This document shows, piece by piece, positions 1-9,358 of a stretch of 64,000 nt of DNA (positions are counted from its first letter, which is position 1; each line of letters begins with the position of its first letter). The DNA comes from Actinorugispora endophytica (GTDB lineage Bacteria; Actinomycetota; Actinomycetes; Streptosporangiales; Streptosporangiaceae), in assembly GCF_004363075.1 (NCBI RefSeq), contig NZ_SNYN01000009.1:91367-155366 (forward strand), written 5' to 3'. Below the pieces are notes generated by a model. It was not told the DNA's origin and searched no databases. It was given only the letters and a program-made list of their open reading frames with translations. Made by a program: the position numbers and the translations under genes.

Positions 1-1
1 C

Positions 2-1774
2 CTCTACGAGAAGCTGGCCGGCATGACCGGCACCGCCTCCACCGAGGCGGCGGAGTTCCACCAGACCTACGGCATCGGCGTCGTCCCGATCCCCACCAAC
101 CGGGACATGGTCCGCGACGACCAGCGCGACGTCGTCTACAAGACCGAAGAGGCCAAGTTCGAGGCGGTCGTCGACGACATCGCCGAGTGCAACGAGGTCG
201 GCCAGCCGGTGCTGGTGGGTACCACCAGCGTCGAGAAGTCCGAGCTGCTGTCCAAGATGCTCAAGCGCCGCGGCATCGCGCACGAGGTCCTCAACGCCAA
301 GAACCACGCGCGTGAGGCGTCCATCGTGGCGCAGGCGGGCAAGCTCGGGGCCGTCACGGTCGCCACCAACATGGCCGGCCGCGGTACCGACATCATGCTG
401 GGCGGCAACCCCGACTTCACCGCCGACGAGGAGCTCCACGAGCGCGGCCTGAACCCGCTGGAGACCCCGGAGGAGTACGAGAAGGCCTGGCCCGAGGCGC
501 TGGAGAAGGCCAAGGAAGCGGTCAAGCTCGAGAACGAGCAGGTCATCGAGGCCGGCGGGCTGTACGTGCTCGGTACCGAGCGCCACGAGTCCCGCCGTAT
601 CGACAACCAGCTGCGCGGCCGGTCGGGCCGTCAGGGCGACCCCGGCAAGTCCCGCTTCTACCTGTCGCTCAAGGACGACCTGATGCGGCTGTTCAACAGC
701 GCCCGGGTCGAGATCATCATGGAGCGCCTGAACATCCCGGACGACCAGCCGATCGAGTCGGGCGTGGTCTCCAAGGCGATCCAGGGCGCGCAGGGCCAGG
801 TCGAGCAGCAGAACTTCGAGATCCGCAAGAACGTCCTGAAGTACGACGAGGTCCTGAACCGCCAGCGCAAGGTGATCTACGCCGAGCGCCGCAAGGTGCT
901 CGAGGGCGCGGACCTGCGCGAGCAGGTCGAGGGCATGATCGACGACGTCATCGACGGCTACGTCCGTTCCGCCACGGCCGAGGGCGAGCCGGAGGACTGG
1001 GACCTCGAGCGCCTTTGGACCGCCTTCACCCAGGCCTACCCGGTGAGCTTCACCCACGACCAGCTGATCGAGGAGAACGGCGGCGACGTCACCGCGCTGA
1101 CGCCGGACATCATCAGCCAGCGGGTCCGCGAGGACGCCCACGAGACCTACGACCGCCGTGAGGCCGACCTCGGGGTCGAGGCCATGCGCGAGATCGAGCG
1201 CCAGGTCATCCTCCAGGTCATGGACCGCAAGTGGCGCGAGCACCTCTACGAGATGGACTACCTCCAGGAGGGCATCGGCCTGCGCGCCATGGCGCAGCGC
1301 AACCCGCTGATCGAGTACCAGCGGGAGGGCTACGACATGTTCCAGGAGATGCTCGAGGGCATCAAGGAGGAGTCGGTCCGCTTCCTCTACAACGTCGAGG
1401 TCCAGGTGAACCGCCCGAAGGAGGGCCAGGTCACCGCGGCGTCGGCGGCCGCCACCGCGACCGCGGTCCCGCTGGTGGGCCAGGGCGCCGGAGCGGGGGC
1501 CGGGAAGGCCGAGGCGGAGGACGCGGAGGCCGAGTCCGGGCCCGAGGACGCGGAGCCCGAGGCCGAGGAGCAGCCGGAGGTCGTGGTCCCGGGCCTGGAG
1601 TCCGAGGAGCCCACGCGGTTGCAGTACACCGGTCCGAGCGAGGGCGGAGGTGTGGAGCGGCACACCGAGGACGCCGACGGGGAGTACGCCAACACCCCGC
1701 GCAACGCGCTCTGCCCCTGCGGCTCGGGCAAGAAGTTCAAGAAGTGCCACGGCGCCCCCAAGGCGCAGGTGTAG
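2..1774 (+). CDS. secA: Preprotein translocase ATPase SecA, C-terminal part
   Basis: This is the 3' two thirds of SecA, the cytoplasmic ATPase that drives proteins through SecYEG; its start lies left of the window and the frame is open from base 2. The visible part begins in the region after the first nucleotide-binding fold and reads through the second helicase fold ([10 protein letters not shown] and [10 protein letters not shown] are diagnostic), then the helical scaffold and wing domains. An acidic Ala/Glu/Pro-rich linker leads to the C-terminal zinc-binding SEC-C motif [14 protein letters not shown]. The gene converges on the PTS permease gene and ends at a strong shared hairpin. Confidence 0.97.
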   Translation, partial: LYEKLAGMTGTASTEAAEFHQTYGIGVVPIPTNRDMVRDDQRDVVYKTEEAKFEAVVDDIAECNEVGQPVLVGTTSVEKSELLSKMLKRRGIAHEVLNAKNHAREASIVAQAGKLGAVTVATNMAGRGTDIMLGGNPDFTADEELHERGLNPLETPEEYEKAWPEALEKAKEAVKLENEQVIEAGGLYVLGTERHESRRIDNQLRGRSGRQGDPGKSRFYLSLKDDLMRLFNSARVEIIMERLNIPDDQPIESGVVSKAIQGAQGQVEQQNFEIRKNVLKYDEVLNRQRKVIYAERRKVLEGADLREQVEGMIDDVIDGYVRSATAEGEPEDWDLERLWTAFTQAYPVSFTHDQLIEENGGDVTALTPDIISQRVREDAHETYDRREADLGVEAMREIERQVILQVMDRKWREHLYEMDYLQEGIGLRAMAQRNPLIEYQREGYDMFQEMLEGIKEESVRFLYNVEVQVNRPKEGQVTAASAAATATAVPLVGQGAGAGAGKAEAEDAEAESGPEDAEPEAEEQPEVVVPGLESEEPTRLQYTGPSEGGGVERHTEDADGEYANTPRNALCPCGSGKKFKKCHGAPKAQV

Positions 1775-1792
1775 CCGGTCACCGGTGACGGG

Positions 1793-1826
1793 GCGGCCCG
1801 GGACCCCGTACGGGGTCCCGGGCCGC
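1793..1826. terminator. Bidirectional hairpin terminator between secA and the PTS EIIC gene
   Basis: A perfect 15-bp inverted repeat (arms 1793-1807 and 1812-1826) surrounds a GTAC loop. It sits 19 bases after the secA stop and 22 bases beyond the stop of the opposing PTS gene, so it can serve both. There is no clear T-tract on either side, as is usual in GC-rich actinobacteria. Confidence 0.8.
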
Positions 1827-1847
1827 CGCCGGCGGCGGCCGGTCCGG

Positions 1848-3200
1848 TCAGGACGTGCCGCCGCCCTTGGACCCGTCGGGAGTCTTCGTACCGCTCTCGC
1901 CCGGGGTGTCCGGGTTGGCGGCGACCGTCACGCCCTCCTCGACGGGCTCGCGTCCCGGGGTGGGGAGGTTCAGCTTCGTGATCGCGAAGTAGAAGACCAC
2001 GTAGTAGAGCGCGAAGTAGACCACGCCCAGGCCGAGGATCCAGACCAGACCGGTCGTGTTGTCCTTCGTGGCGTTCAGCAGCAGGTCGATCAGGCCGGCG
2101 GAGAACCCGAAGCCCAGATGCGCGTCGAGCGCGTTCAGGATCGCCATCGAGACGCCGGTCAGCACGATGTGCACCGCGAACAGCACCGGCGCGATGAAGA
2201 TGAACGCGTACTCGATCGGCTCGGTGATACCGGTGACGAACGCGGTCAGCGCGGCGGAGACCATGATGCCGCCGACGGCCGCGCGCTGGCTGGGGTGCGC
2301 GGCGCGCCAGATCGCCAGGGCGGCGGCGGGGAGGCCGAACATCAGCACCGGGAAGTAGCCGGACAGGAAGCCGCCGGCGGTCGGGTCGCCCGCCAGGTAG
2401 CGGTTGATCTCGCCGTGCACGACGCCGTCGGGGCCCTCGTAGCTGCCGAAGACGAACCAGACGACGGAGTTGACGATGTGGTGCAGGCCGAAGGGCAGCA
2501 GCAGCCGGTTGACCACGCCGTAGACGCCCGCGCCGACCGCGCCGGAGCCGATGATCCACTCGCCCAGGCCATTGATCCAGCCGCCGACGGTCGGCCAGAC
2601 GAAACCGAAGACGACGGCGAGGATCAGCGCGGCGAACGCGGTGACGATCGGCACGAAGCGGCGGCCGCCGAAGAAGCCCAGCCAGGTCGGCAGCTTGATC
2701 CGGTAGTAGCGCTGCCACAGGAGGGCCGCGGTGAGGCCGATGACGATGCCGCCGAGGACGTCGGTCGGGTTCTTCGCGCCCCAGTTGATCGCCGGGCCGT
2801 CGACGAGTTCCAGCGTGATGCGGGCGGCGACCTCACCGCCCTGCTCGAAGAACAGGTACTTGGAGACCCGGTCGAAGACCACGTAGCCGACGACGGCCGC
2901 CAGCGCGGTGGATCCGTCGGCCTTCTTCGCGAAGCCGATGGCCACGCCGACGGCGAAGAGCAGCGGCAGGGCGTTGAAGACGGCGTCGCCGGCGTTGCCG
3001 ATGACGGTGGAGACCTGCTCCAGGCCGCTGAAGCGTCCCAGCATGTCCGGCTGTCCCAGGCGCAGCAGGATCGCCGCGGCGGGCAGCACCGCGATGGGCA
3101 TCATCAGGCTGCGCCCGATGCGTTGCAGGACGGCCAGTGCCTTCGAGGACTGCTTCGGCGCGGCTGGGAGGCCGCTGTCGGTCGCTGATGAGGAACTCAC
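1848..3200 (-). CDS. PTS GlcNAc/glucose-family permease, EIIC subunit
   Basis: This 450-residue membrane protein is the substrate channel of a sugar phosphotransferase system. It shows the EIIC hallmarks of the glucose/GlcNAc family: an N-terminal LQRIGRSLMMPIAVLPAAA segment, the HHIVNSVVW motif, and the GITEPIEYAFIFIAP motif, within about ten hydrophobic segments. No EIIB domain is fused to it; separate EIIB, EIIA and HPr genes lie a few kilobases away. I chose the GTG at 3200 because AGGG lies 6 bases upstream and the long upstream extension is low-complexity. GlcNAc is the likely substrate because of the adjacent DasR-like regulator, deaminase and hexosaminidase genes; glucose cannot be excluded. 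Confidence 0.88.
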   Translation of the reverse strand: MSSSSATDSGLPAAPKQSSKALAVLQRIGRSLMMPIAVLPAAAILLRLGQPDMLGRFSGLEQVSTVIGNAGDAVFNALPLLFAVGVAIGFAKKADGSTALAAVVGYVVFDRVSKYLFFEQGGEVAARITLELVDGPAINWGAKNPTDVLGGIVIGLTAALLWQRYYRIKLPTWLGFFGGRRFVPIVTAFAALILAVVFGFVWPTVGGWINGLGEWIIGSGAVGAGVYGVVNRLLLPFGLHHIVNSVVWFVFGSYEGPDGVVHGEINRYLAGDPTAGGFLSGYFPVLMFGLPAAALAIWRAAHPSQRAAVGGIMVSAALTAFVTGITEPIEYAFIFIAPVLFAVHIVLTGVSMAILNALDAHLGFGFSAGLIDLLLNATKDNTTGLVWILGLGVVYFALYYVVFYFAITKLNLPTPGREPVEEGVTVAANPDTPGESGTKTPDGSKGGGTS

Positions 3201-3215
3201 GGTTGGCCCTTCTGA

Positions 3216-3223
3216 ACTGGTGT
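3216..3223. promoter_or_regulatory. Possible half dre (DasR) site upstream of EIIC
   Basis: ACTGGTGT matches one half of the DasR consensus A(C/G)TGGTCTAGACCA(C/G)T, and the other half is poor. It lies 16 bases upstream of the EIIC start. Taken alone this is weak. Confidence 0.25.
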
Positions 3224-3251
3224 GGCGGTGAGCTCGTGGCTCTGGGGGAGG

Positions 3252-3278
3252 CGGGTGTCCCGTGGACGCGGACACCCG
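3252..3278 (-). terminator. Hairpin downstream of the GntR regulator gene
   Basis: A 9-bp inverted repeat (CGGGTGTCC / GGACACCCG) has a 9-base loop and starts 18 bases beyond the regulator stop. It would separate the regulator from the downstream permease transcript. Confidence 0.5.
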
Positions 3279-3295
3279 TGCGGGGCGGGCCCCGG

Positions 3296-4033
3296 CTACC
3301 CCCGCTGGCGCGGGTCCAGCGTGGAGTGCAGTTGGTAGCGGTCCGCCCGGTAGGTGGATATCGCCAGTTCGACGCATTTGCCGTTGACGAAGCTGCGCCG
3401 CTGCAGCAGCAGGACGGCGCTCCCGGGGGGCAGCCCGAGGAGCCTCGCGTCCGTGGGGTCGCACAGGCCGGCCTCGATGGTCTGCTCGCCGGAGTCCAGG
3501 ATGAGTCCGTACTCGTCCTCGAGGAGCTGGTAGAGGGAACGCCCGGAGAGGGAGCGCTCCGCCAGGCCGGGAGCGACGGAGAGGGGGATGTTGGAGCGCT
3601 CGATCGCCATCGGCTCGCCGTCGGCGGTGCGCAGGCGCTCGATGTGGTGGACCGGGGCCCCCGTGTCGATGTCCAGCATGCGGGCGACGTGCCCGCGCGC
3701 GGCCTCGACCCGGCGGGCCAGGTCCTGGGCGCCGGGGGCGAAGCCCCGGGACCGCATGTCCTCGGTGAACGAGGCCATGCGCAGCGACATCTCGATCTTG
3801 GGCCGGGCCAGGAAGGTCCCCTTGCCCGGGACCCGGTACAGCTTTCCCTCGCTCACCAGGTGGTCGATGGTCTGGCGGACGGTCATCCGGGAGAGCCCGT
3901 ACCGCACGCCGAGTTCGCGTTCGGAGGGGATCGCGCCGTCCACCGAGAGCTGGGTCTCCTCGATCCAGTCGAGCAGGAGGTCGCGAAGCTGGGCGTACTT
4001 CGGGACGGGGCTCGCGGGGTCGATTCTCATCAC
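3296..4033 (-). CDS. dasR: GntR/HutC-family regulator, DasR-like
   Basis: This 245-residue regulator has an N-terminal winged helix (residues about 8-75; PSERELGVRYGLSRMTVRQ is the recognition region) and a C-terminal UTRA effector domain (about 95-240). In Streptomyces, DasR senses glucosamine-6-phosphate and represses GlcNAc uptake and use genes. Here it lies between the PTS permease gene and the divergent deaminase gene, with dre-like sites in the divergent promoter region. The start may be GTG at 4033 or the following ATG at 4030. The family is clear; the symbol is inferred from context and motif similarity. Confidence 0.85.
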   Translation of the reverse strand: MMRIDPASPVPKYAQLRDLLLDWIEETQLSVDGAIPSERELGVRYGLSRMTVRQTIDHLVSEGKLYRVPGKGTFLARPKIEMSLRMASFTEDMRSRGFAPGAQDLARRVEAARGHVARMLDIDTGAPVHHIERLRTADGEPMAIERSNIPLSVAPGLAERSLSGRSLYQLLEDEYGLILDSGEQTIEAGLCDPTDARLLGLPPGSAVLLLQRRSFVNGKCVELAISTYRADRYQLHSTLDPRQRG

Positions 4034-4073
4034 GGGTGCCTGTTCGCTCGCGTCAGGGTCGGATATGGTGCGT

Positions 4074-4099
4074 ACTGGTATAGGCCGGACTAGACCACA
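4074..4099. promoter_or_regulatory. Two overlapping dre-like DasR operators
   Basis: Bases 4074-4089 (ACTGGTATAGGCCGGA) and 4084-4099 (GCCGGACTAGACCACA) each match 12 of 16 positions of A(C/G)TGGTCTAGACCA(C/G)T. They lie in the divergent region between the regulator gene and the deaminase gene, so one regulator could control both directions. Confidence 0.65.
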
Positions 4100-4234
4100 G
4101 GGGCTCCTGGTGTGTCAACAGTTCGACGTGCGGACACCCGCGGCACGCGCCGCGTCCCGTGGACGCCGTCGACCGGAGCCGTGTCCGGCGCCGTCGGGGG
4201 CCGACCGAACGGGACTAAGGGGAAGAGAATCCAG

Positions 4235-5278
4235 ATGACCACTGAGACCAGCGTCATGCGTTCCGAGATCGGGGAGCAGCCCGCGGCGCTGCGCAGGACG
4301 CTGGAAGCGCTCCTGCCGCAGACGGCGGAGGTCGCGGCGCTGGCCGGGAAGACCCGCCAGGTGCTGTTCGTCGCGCGCGGCTCCTCCGACAACGCCGCCG
4401 TCTACGGCAGCTACCTGCTCCAGGCCCACTCCGGGCGGCTGGCCACGCTGGCCTCGCCCTCCATCGCCACCGTGTACGGCGCCGAGGTGGACCTGTCGGG
4501 CGTGCTCGCCGTGGCGATCTCCCAGTCGGGGCGGACCGAGGAGATCGTCGACACGATGAACTGGGCGGCCCGGTGCGGCGCCCGCACGATCTCCGTCACC
4601 AACGGGGACGACTCGCCGCTGGCCCGGGGCGCCGACGTGGCGCTGCTGACCCGGGCCGGGGACGAGCTCGCCGTCCCCGCCACGAAGACCTACACCGCCC
4701 AGCTCGCCGCACTCGCCGTTCTGGCCCTGGGGCTCGGCGCCGACCTCGACGAGGCCGAGCTCCGCGCGGTCCCCGACGCCATCGAGGAGACGCTGGCAGC
4801 CCCGACCGACGCGCTGGACGAGATCGTGGCGCGCCTGGCGGGCGTCTCCGGCGCCGTGGTCTCGGGCCGCGGAATGGCCTTCTCCACCGCCCTGGAGACC
4901 GCCCTCAAGCTCAAGGAGGCCTGCTACCTGCACGCGATGGGCCTGTCCTACGCGGACCTGCTGCACGGGCCGCTCGCGGTCGTGGACGCCCAGACCCCGG
5001 CGCTGCTCGTGGCCGCGAACTCCGGCCCCACCCTGCCCGGCACGGTGGCCCTGGCCGAGCGGGTGCGCGCCGCGGACGCCCCCGTCTACGCCATCGGCGG
5101 CGGATCGGCCCTGGCCAAGTCCTCCGACCTGGCCGTCGACGTCCCGGACCTTCCCGAGTGGCTCGCCCCGATCAGCCTGATCGTCCCCGCCCAGCTCATC
5201 ACCGAGCGGCTGGCCCGCGCCAAGGGCTTCGACCCCGACGCGCCCCGCAGCCTCAACAAGGTGACCCAGACCTCCTAG
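4235..5278 (+). CDS. SIS-domain sugar-phosphate deaminase/isomerase (NagB-II / GlmS-like)
   Basis: This 347-residue protein has two SIS domains like the isomerase half of GlmS but lacks the N-terminal glutamine amidotransferase domain. Visible signatures are VARGSSDNAA, AISQSGRTEE and PATKTYTAQ in the first half and VSGRGMAFSTALETALKLKE with SYADLLHGP in the second. Such stand-alone proteins act as glucosamine-6-phosphate deaminases (NagB-II type) or related amino-sugar phosphate enzymes, which fits the PTS context: GlcNAc-6-P is deacetylated by NagA and then deaminated. The ATG at 4235 is preceded by AAGGGGAAGAG; an upstream ATG at 4112 would add 41 low-complexity residues and cross the operator region. 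Confidence 0.82.
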   Translation: MTTETSVMRSEIGEQPAALRRTLEALLPQTAEVAALAGKTRQVLFVARGSSDNAAVYGSYLLQAHSGRLATLASPSIATVYGAEVDLSGVLAVAISQSGRTEEIVDTMNWAARCGARTISVTNGDDSPLARGADVALLTRAGDELAVPATKTYTAQLAALAVLALGLGADLDEAELRAVPDAIEETLAAPTDALDEIVARLAGVSGAVVSGRGMAFSTALETALKLKEACYLHAMGLSYADLLHGPLAVVDAQTPALLVAANSGPTLPGTVALAERVRAADAPVYAIGGGSALAKSSDLAVDVPDLPEWLAPISLIVPAQLITERLARAKGFDPDAPRSLNKVTQTS

Positions 5279-5475
5279 ACCCACGGAGGCCCCGCCGCGC
5301 GCCCGACCTCGCGCCCGCCCGGGCGCGCGGCGGGGACCGCGACTTGTGGCCGCGGGATGGAGGGGGTTCGATGAGCACACCGCGGGTTTCCGCAGGAGCC
5401 CCGGCCCCCGCCGTGGTCCACGGCACTTCGCACGTGCGGGAGATCCGAGCCCGCCGCACCATGATGGAGGAACAG

Positions 5476-5712
5476 ATGGCAGACAAGGCAGCCGCGATCG
5501 TCGCCGGGCTGGGGGGCGCCGACAACATCGAGGACATCGAGGCGTGTATCACCCGCCTGCGCACCGAGGTCGCCGACGCGGGCAAGGTGGACCAGGCCGC
5601 GCTCAAGGCAGCGGGGGCGCACGGTGTGCTGGTCTCCGGAAACGTCGTCCAGGTGGTCGTCGGTCCCGAGGCCGACTCGCTCACCGACGACATCAACGAC
5701 CTGCTCGACTGA
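5476..5712 (+). CDS. PTS EIIB component, GlcNAc type
   Basis: This 78-residue cytoplasmic domain transfers phosphate from EIIA to sugar bound by EIIC. The phosphorylated cysteine is Cys24 in the motif IEACITRLR, which is diagnostic for glucose/GlcNAc EIIB. GGAGGAACAG directly before the ATG at 5476 sets the start; longer in-frame readings from 5371 or 5461 carry an atypical N-terminus. The length matches stand-alone EIIB proteins of streptomycetes. It follows the deaminase gene in the same direction. Confidence 0.88.
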   Translation: MADKAAAIVAGLGGADNIEDIEACITRLRTEVADAGKVDQAALKAAGAHGVLVSGNVVQVVVGPEADSLTDDINDLLD

Positions 5713-5800
5713 TCCGCGTACGCAGCGATGGACGGAGGGCGGCGGGACCGCGGCGGCCCGCACGCCGCCCGGCGCCCCCGTCCGCTAGGGAGGTAGGACC

Positions 5801-6247
5801 GTGCTTTCCGTACTCGCGCCCGTAGCGGGCGCCACGGTGGGACTGGAGGAAGTCCCCGATCCTGTGTTCGCGCAGGGGATGGTCGGTCCGGGAACCGCCA
5901 TCGAGCCCCGGCACGAGGCACAGGAGGCGGTCGCGCCGATCGCCGGGAAGGTCGTCAAGCTCCACCACCACGCCTTCGTGGTGCAGGGGGAGAACGGCAG
6001 GGGCGTCCTGGTGCACCTGGGCATCGACACCGTCAAGCTCGACGGCGCGGGCTTCGAGTCCCTGGTCGCCGAGGGCGACGAGGTCGAGGCGGGGCAGCCG
6101 CTGATCCGGTGGAACCCCGCCGAGGTCGTCAGGGCCGGGCTCTCCCCGATCGTCCCGGTCGTGGCCCTGGACGCCGGCGGGGACGTGGTCTCCCGGACCG
6201 GCACGGGGGAAGTCGAACGCGGCGGGCGGTTGTTCCAGTGGACGTGA
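5801..6247 (+). CDS. crr: PTS EIIA component (Crr/EIIA-Glc type)
   Basis: This 148-residue protein accepts phosphate from HPr and passes it to EIIB. His72 in LVHLGIDTV is the phosphorylated histidine, and His57 in the upstream LHHHAFVV is the conserved partner; their 15-residue spacing matches His75/His90 of the E. coli protein. The GTG start at 5801 is preceded by AGGGAGGTAGGACC. The stop overlaps the next gene by four bases (GTGA), so translation of the two is probably coupled. Confidence 0.92.
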   Translation: MLSVLAPVAGATVGLEEVPDPVFAQGMVGPGTAIEPRHEAQEAVAPIAGKVVKLHHHAFVVQGENGRGVLVHLGIDTVKLDGAGFESLVAEGDEVEAGQPLIRWNPAEVVRAGLSPIVPVVALDAGGDVVSRTGTGEVERGGRLFQWT

Positions 6248-6924
6248 GCGGAATCGGCGCCGGTGCCGCCCCGCCGCGCGCGGCACTGTTCGACCTCGAC
6301 GGGACCCTGATCAACAGCGAGCCCCGCAGCGTGGCCGTGTGGTCGAAGCTGCTGAGCGCGCGCGGGGTACCCCACGACGGCACGCTCCTGCGCGCCTTCA
6401 TGGGGCGGCGCGGGCCGGACGTGCTCGCCGAGCGCCCCGACCTGTTCCCCGGGGTGAGCTTCGACCAGCTCGTCGCCGAGATGCGGGTCCACATGATGGA
6501 TCCCGACATCCCCCCGGTGGAGCAGCTTCCCGAGTCGGTGGCGTTCCTGCACCGGCTGCACGCGCGGGGAGTGCCGTTCGCCCTGGTCACATCTGCGGGG
6601 CGGGACTGGGCCGAGATCGCCCTGGACCAGCTGGGCGTGCTCGGGATGTTCGCGGGGCTGGTCACGGCCGGCGACGTCACCGTCGGCAAACCCGACCCCG
6701 AGGGCTACCTGAGCGGAGCCGGGATCCTCGGCCACGATCCCGAGCACATCGTGGTCTTCGAGGACACCCCCGCCGGGGTCAGGGCGGGCAAGAGCGCGGG
6801 CATGCGCGTCGTCGGGATCACGACGACGCACCCGGCCGACGAGCTGACCAGGGCCGACCTCGTCGTGGACCACCTGACCGAGGTGGACTGGCCCCACGTC
6901 CCCCGGAGGCATCGGTCCGGCTGA
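6244..6924 (+). CDS. HAD-superfamily phosphatase inside the pts operon
   Basis: This 226-residue haloacid dehalogenase-type hydrolase has all the motifs for phosphatase activity: DLDGT with nucleophile Asp17, VTSAG (motif II), GKPDPEGY (motif III lysine), and FEDTPAGVRAG (motif IV). It resembles beta-phosphoglucomutase/GPH-type enzymes with an alpha-helical cap. The GTG start overlaps the EIIA stop, and HPr follows 52 bases after its end, so it belongs to the pts operon. A sugar-phosphate detoxification or overflow role is inference; the substrate is unknown. Confidence 0.85.
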   Translation: MSGIGAGAAPPRAALFDLDGTLINSEPRSVAVWSKLLSARGVPHDGTLLRAFMGRRGPDVLAERPDLFPGVSFDQLVAEMRVHMMDPDIPPVEQLPESVAFLHRLHARGVPFALVTSAGRDWAEIALDQLGVLGMFAGLVTAGDVTVGKPDPEGYLSGAGILGHDPEHIVVFEDTPAGVRAGKSAGMRVVGITTTHPADELTRADLVVDHLTEVDWPHVPRRHRSG

Positions 6925-6976
6925 CCCCGGAGTGCGCCCCCCGATCCCCTTCACAACCCCTGAAAGAGGTGGAACC

Positions 6977-7234
6977 GTGGCCGAACGCCGCGTCAGGATC
7001 GAGTCCCGGGTCGGGCTGCACGCCCGCCCGGCGGCGATGTTCGTCTCCGCCGCCGCCGCGTTCGACGGCGACGTGCGGGTCGCCAAGGCCGGAGGCGAGA
7101 GCGTGTCCGCCAAGAGCATCCTGGCGGTGATGAGTCTGGGCGCGCGCAACGGAGACGAGATCGTCGTCACCGCCGAGGGCGAGGGCGCCGAGGCGCTGCT
7201 GGACCGACTCGCCGAGATCGCGAACACCGACTAG
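6977..7234 (+). CDS. ptsH: Phosphocarrier protein HPr
   Basis: This 85-residue HPr relays phosphate from Enzyme I to EIIA. His15 sits in GLHARPA, and a serine corresponding to the regulatory Ser46 region follows in SVSAKSILAVMSLGA. The GTG at 6977 has AAAGAGGTGGAACC upstream. No Enzyme I gene is in the window. The TAG stop is also the first triplet of repeat copy A, which begins exactly here. Confidence 0.93.
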   Translation: MAERRVRIESRVGLHARPAAMFVSAAAAFDGDVRVAKAGGESVSAKSILAVMSLGARNGDEIVVTAEGEGAEALLDRLAEIANTD

Positions 7235-7450
7235 GGAAGCTCCGGCGCGGGGTGATTCGCGCACCGGTGCCTCGGTGGCCTTTCGGCCTCCTGTCGTGCG
7301 GATCGCGGGGTCACGGCGGGCGGCGACGGCGGGTGGGGGTCGGGGCCGCGCCCATGATGTCCGTCGCGTGAGGGTTCCGTTGACGGTCGTGGGCTTTCTG
7401 CCCTTTCCGGCCCCGAAACGGGCGGAAAGCCCAAGACCGGCAATGAAACC
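7232..7450 (+). repeat. Dispersed hairpin repeat, copy A (arm + stem-loop 2)
   Basis: This is one of four intergenic copies of a repeat family in the window. It starts at the TAG stop of ptsH, runs through a GC-rich arm (core GGTCGGGGCCGCGCCCA at 7338-7354, present with little change in all arms of the family), and ends in a long stem-loop with arms 7373-7403 and 7420-7450 (31 bases each, five mismatches or wobbles). The inner 13-bp part of the stem and the 16-base loop are shared with copies C and D. Confidence 0.85.
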
Positions 7451-7516
7451 CTCGTGGACCGGGAAGCTCAGTAGGGTGGCCATCCGGCCCCATCCCTCTC
7501 GACGGAAACCGAGCCC

Positions 7517-9181
<1,665 letters not shown>

Positions 9182-9266
9182 CCCGAGCGCGGGTACCGGA
9201 GGCCGGGTCTGGTACGGCACCGGGAACTGGTCGGTGCGGGTCACCGCGATGCCCGGGAATGGGAAA

Positions 9267-9302
9267 GCGCCCCCGGACCTGGAATTCCAGGTCCGGGGGC
9301 GC
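9267..9302. terminator. 36-base perfect palindrome terminator between convergent genes
   Basis: The palindrome is centred on GGAATTCC and extends 18 bases each way without a mismatch. It lies between the hexosaminidase gene (stop at 9181) and the opposing AztD-like gene (stop at 9359), so it fits a bidirectional terminator. Confidence 0.8.
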
Positions 9303-9358
9303 CGTGCCGGTGATGGGCGCCGCGGGAGGGGGAGGGAGCGGCACCCGGAAGCCGGCGG

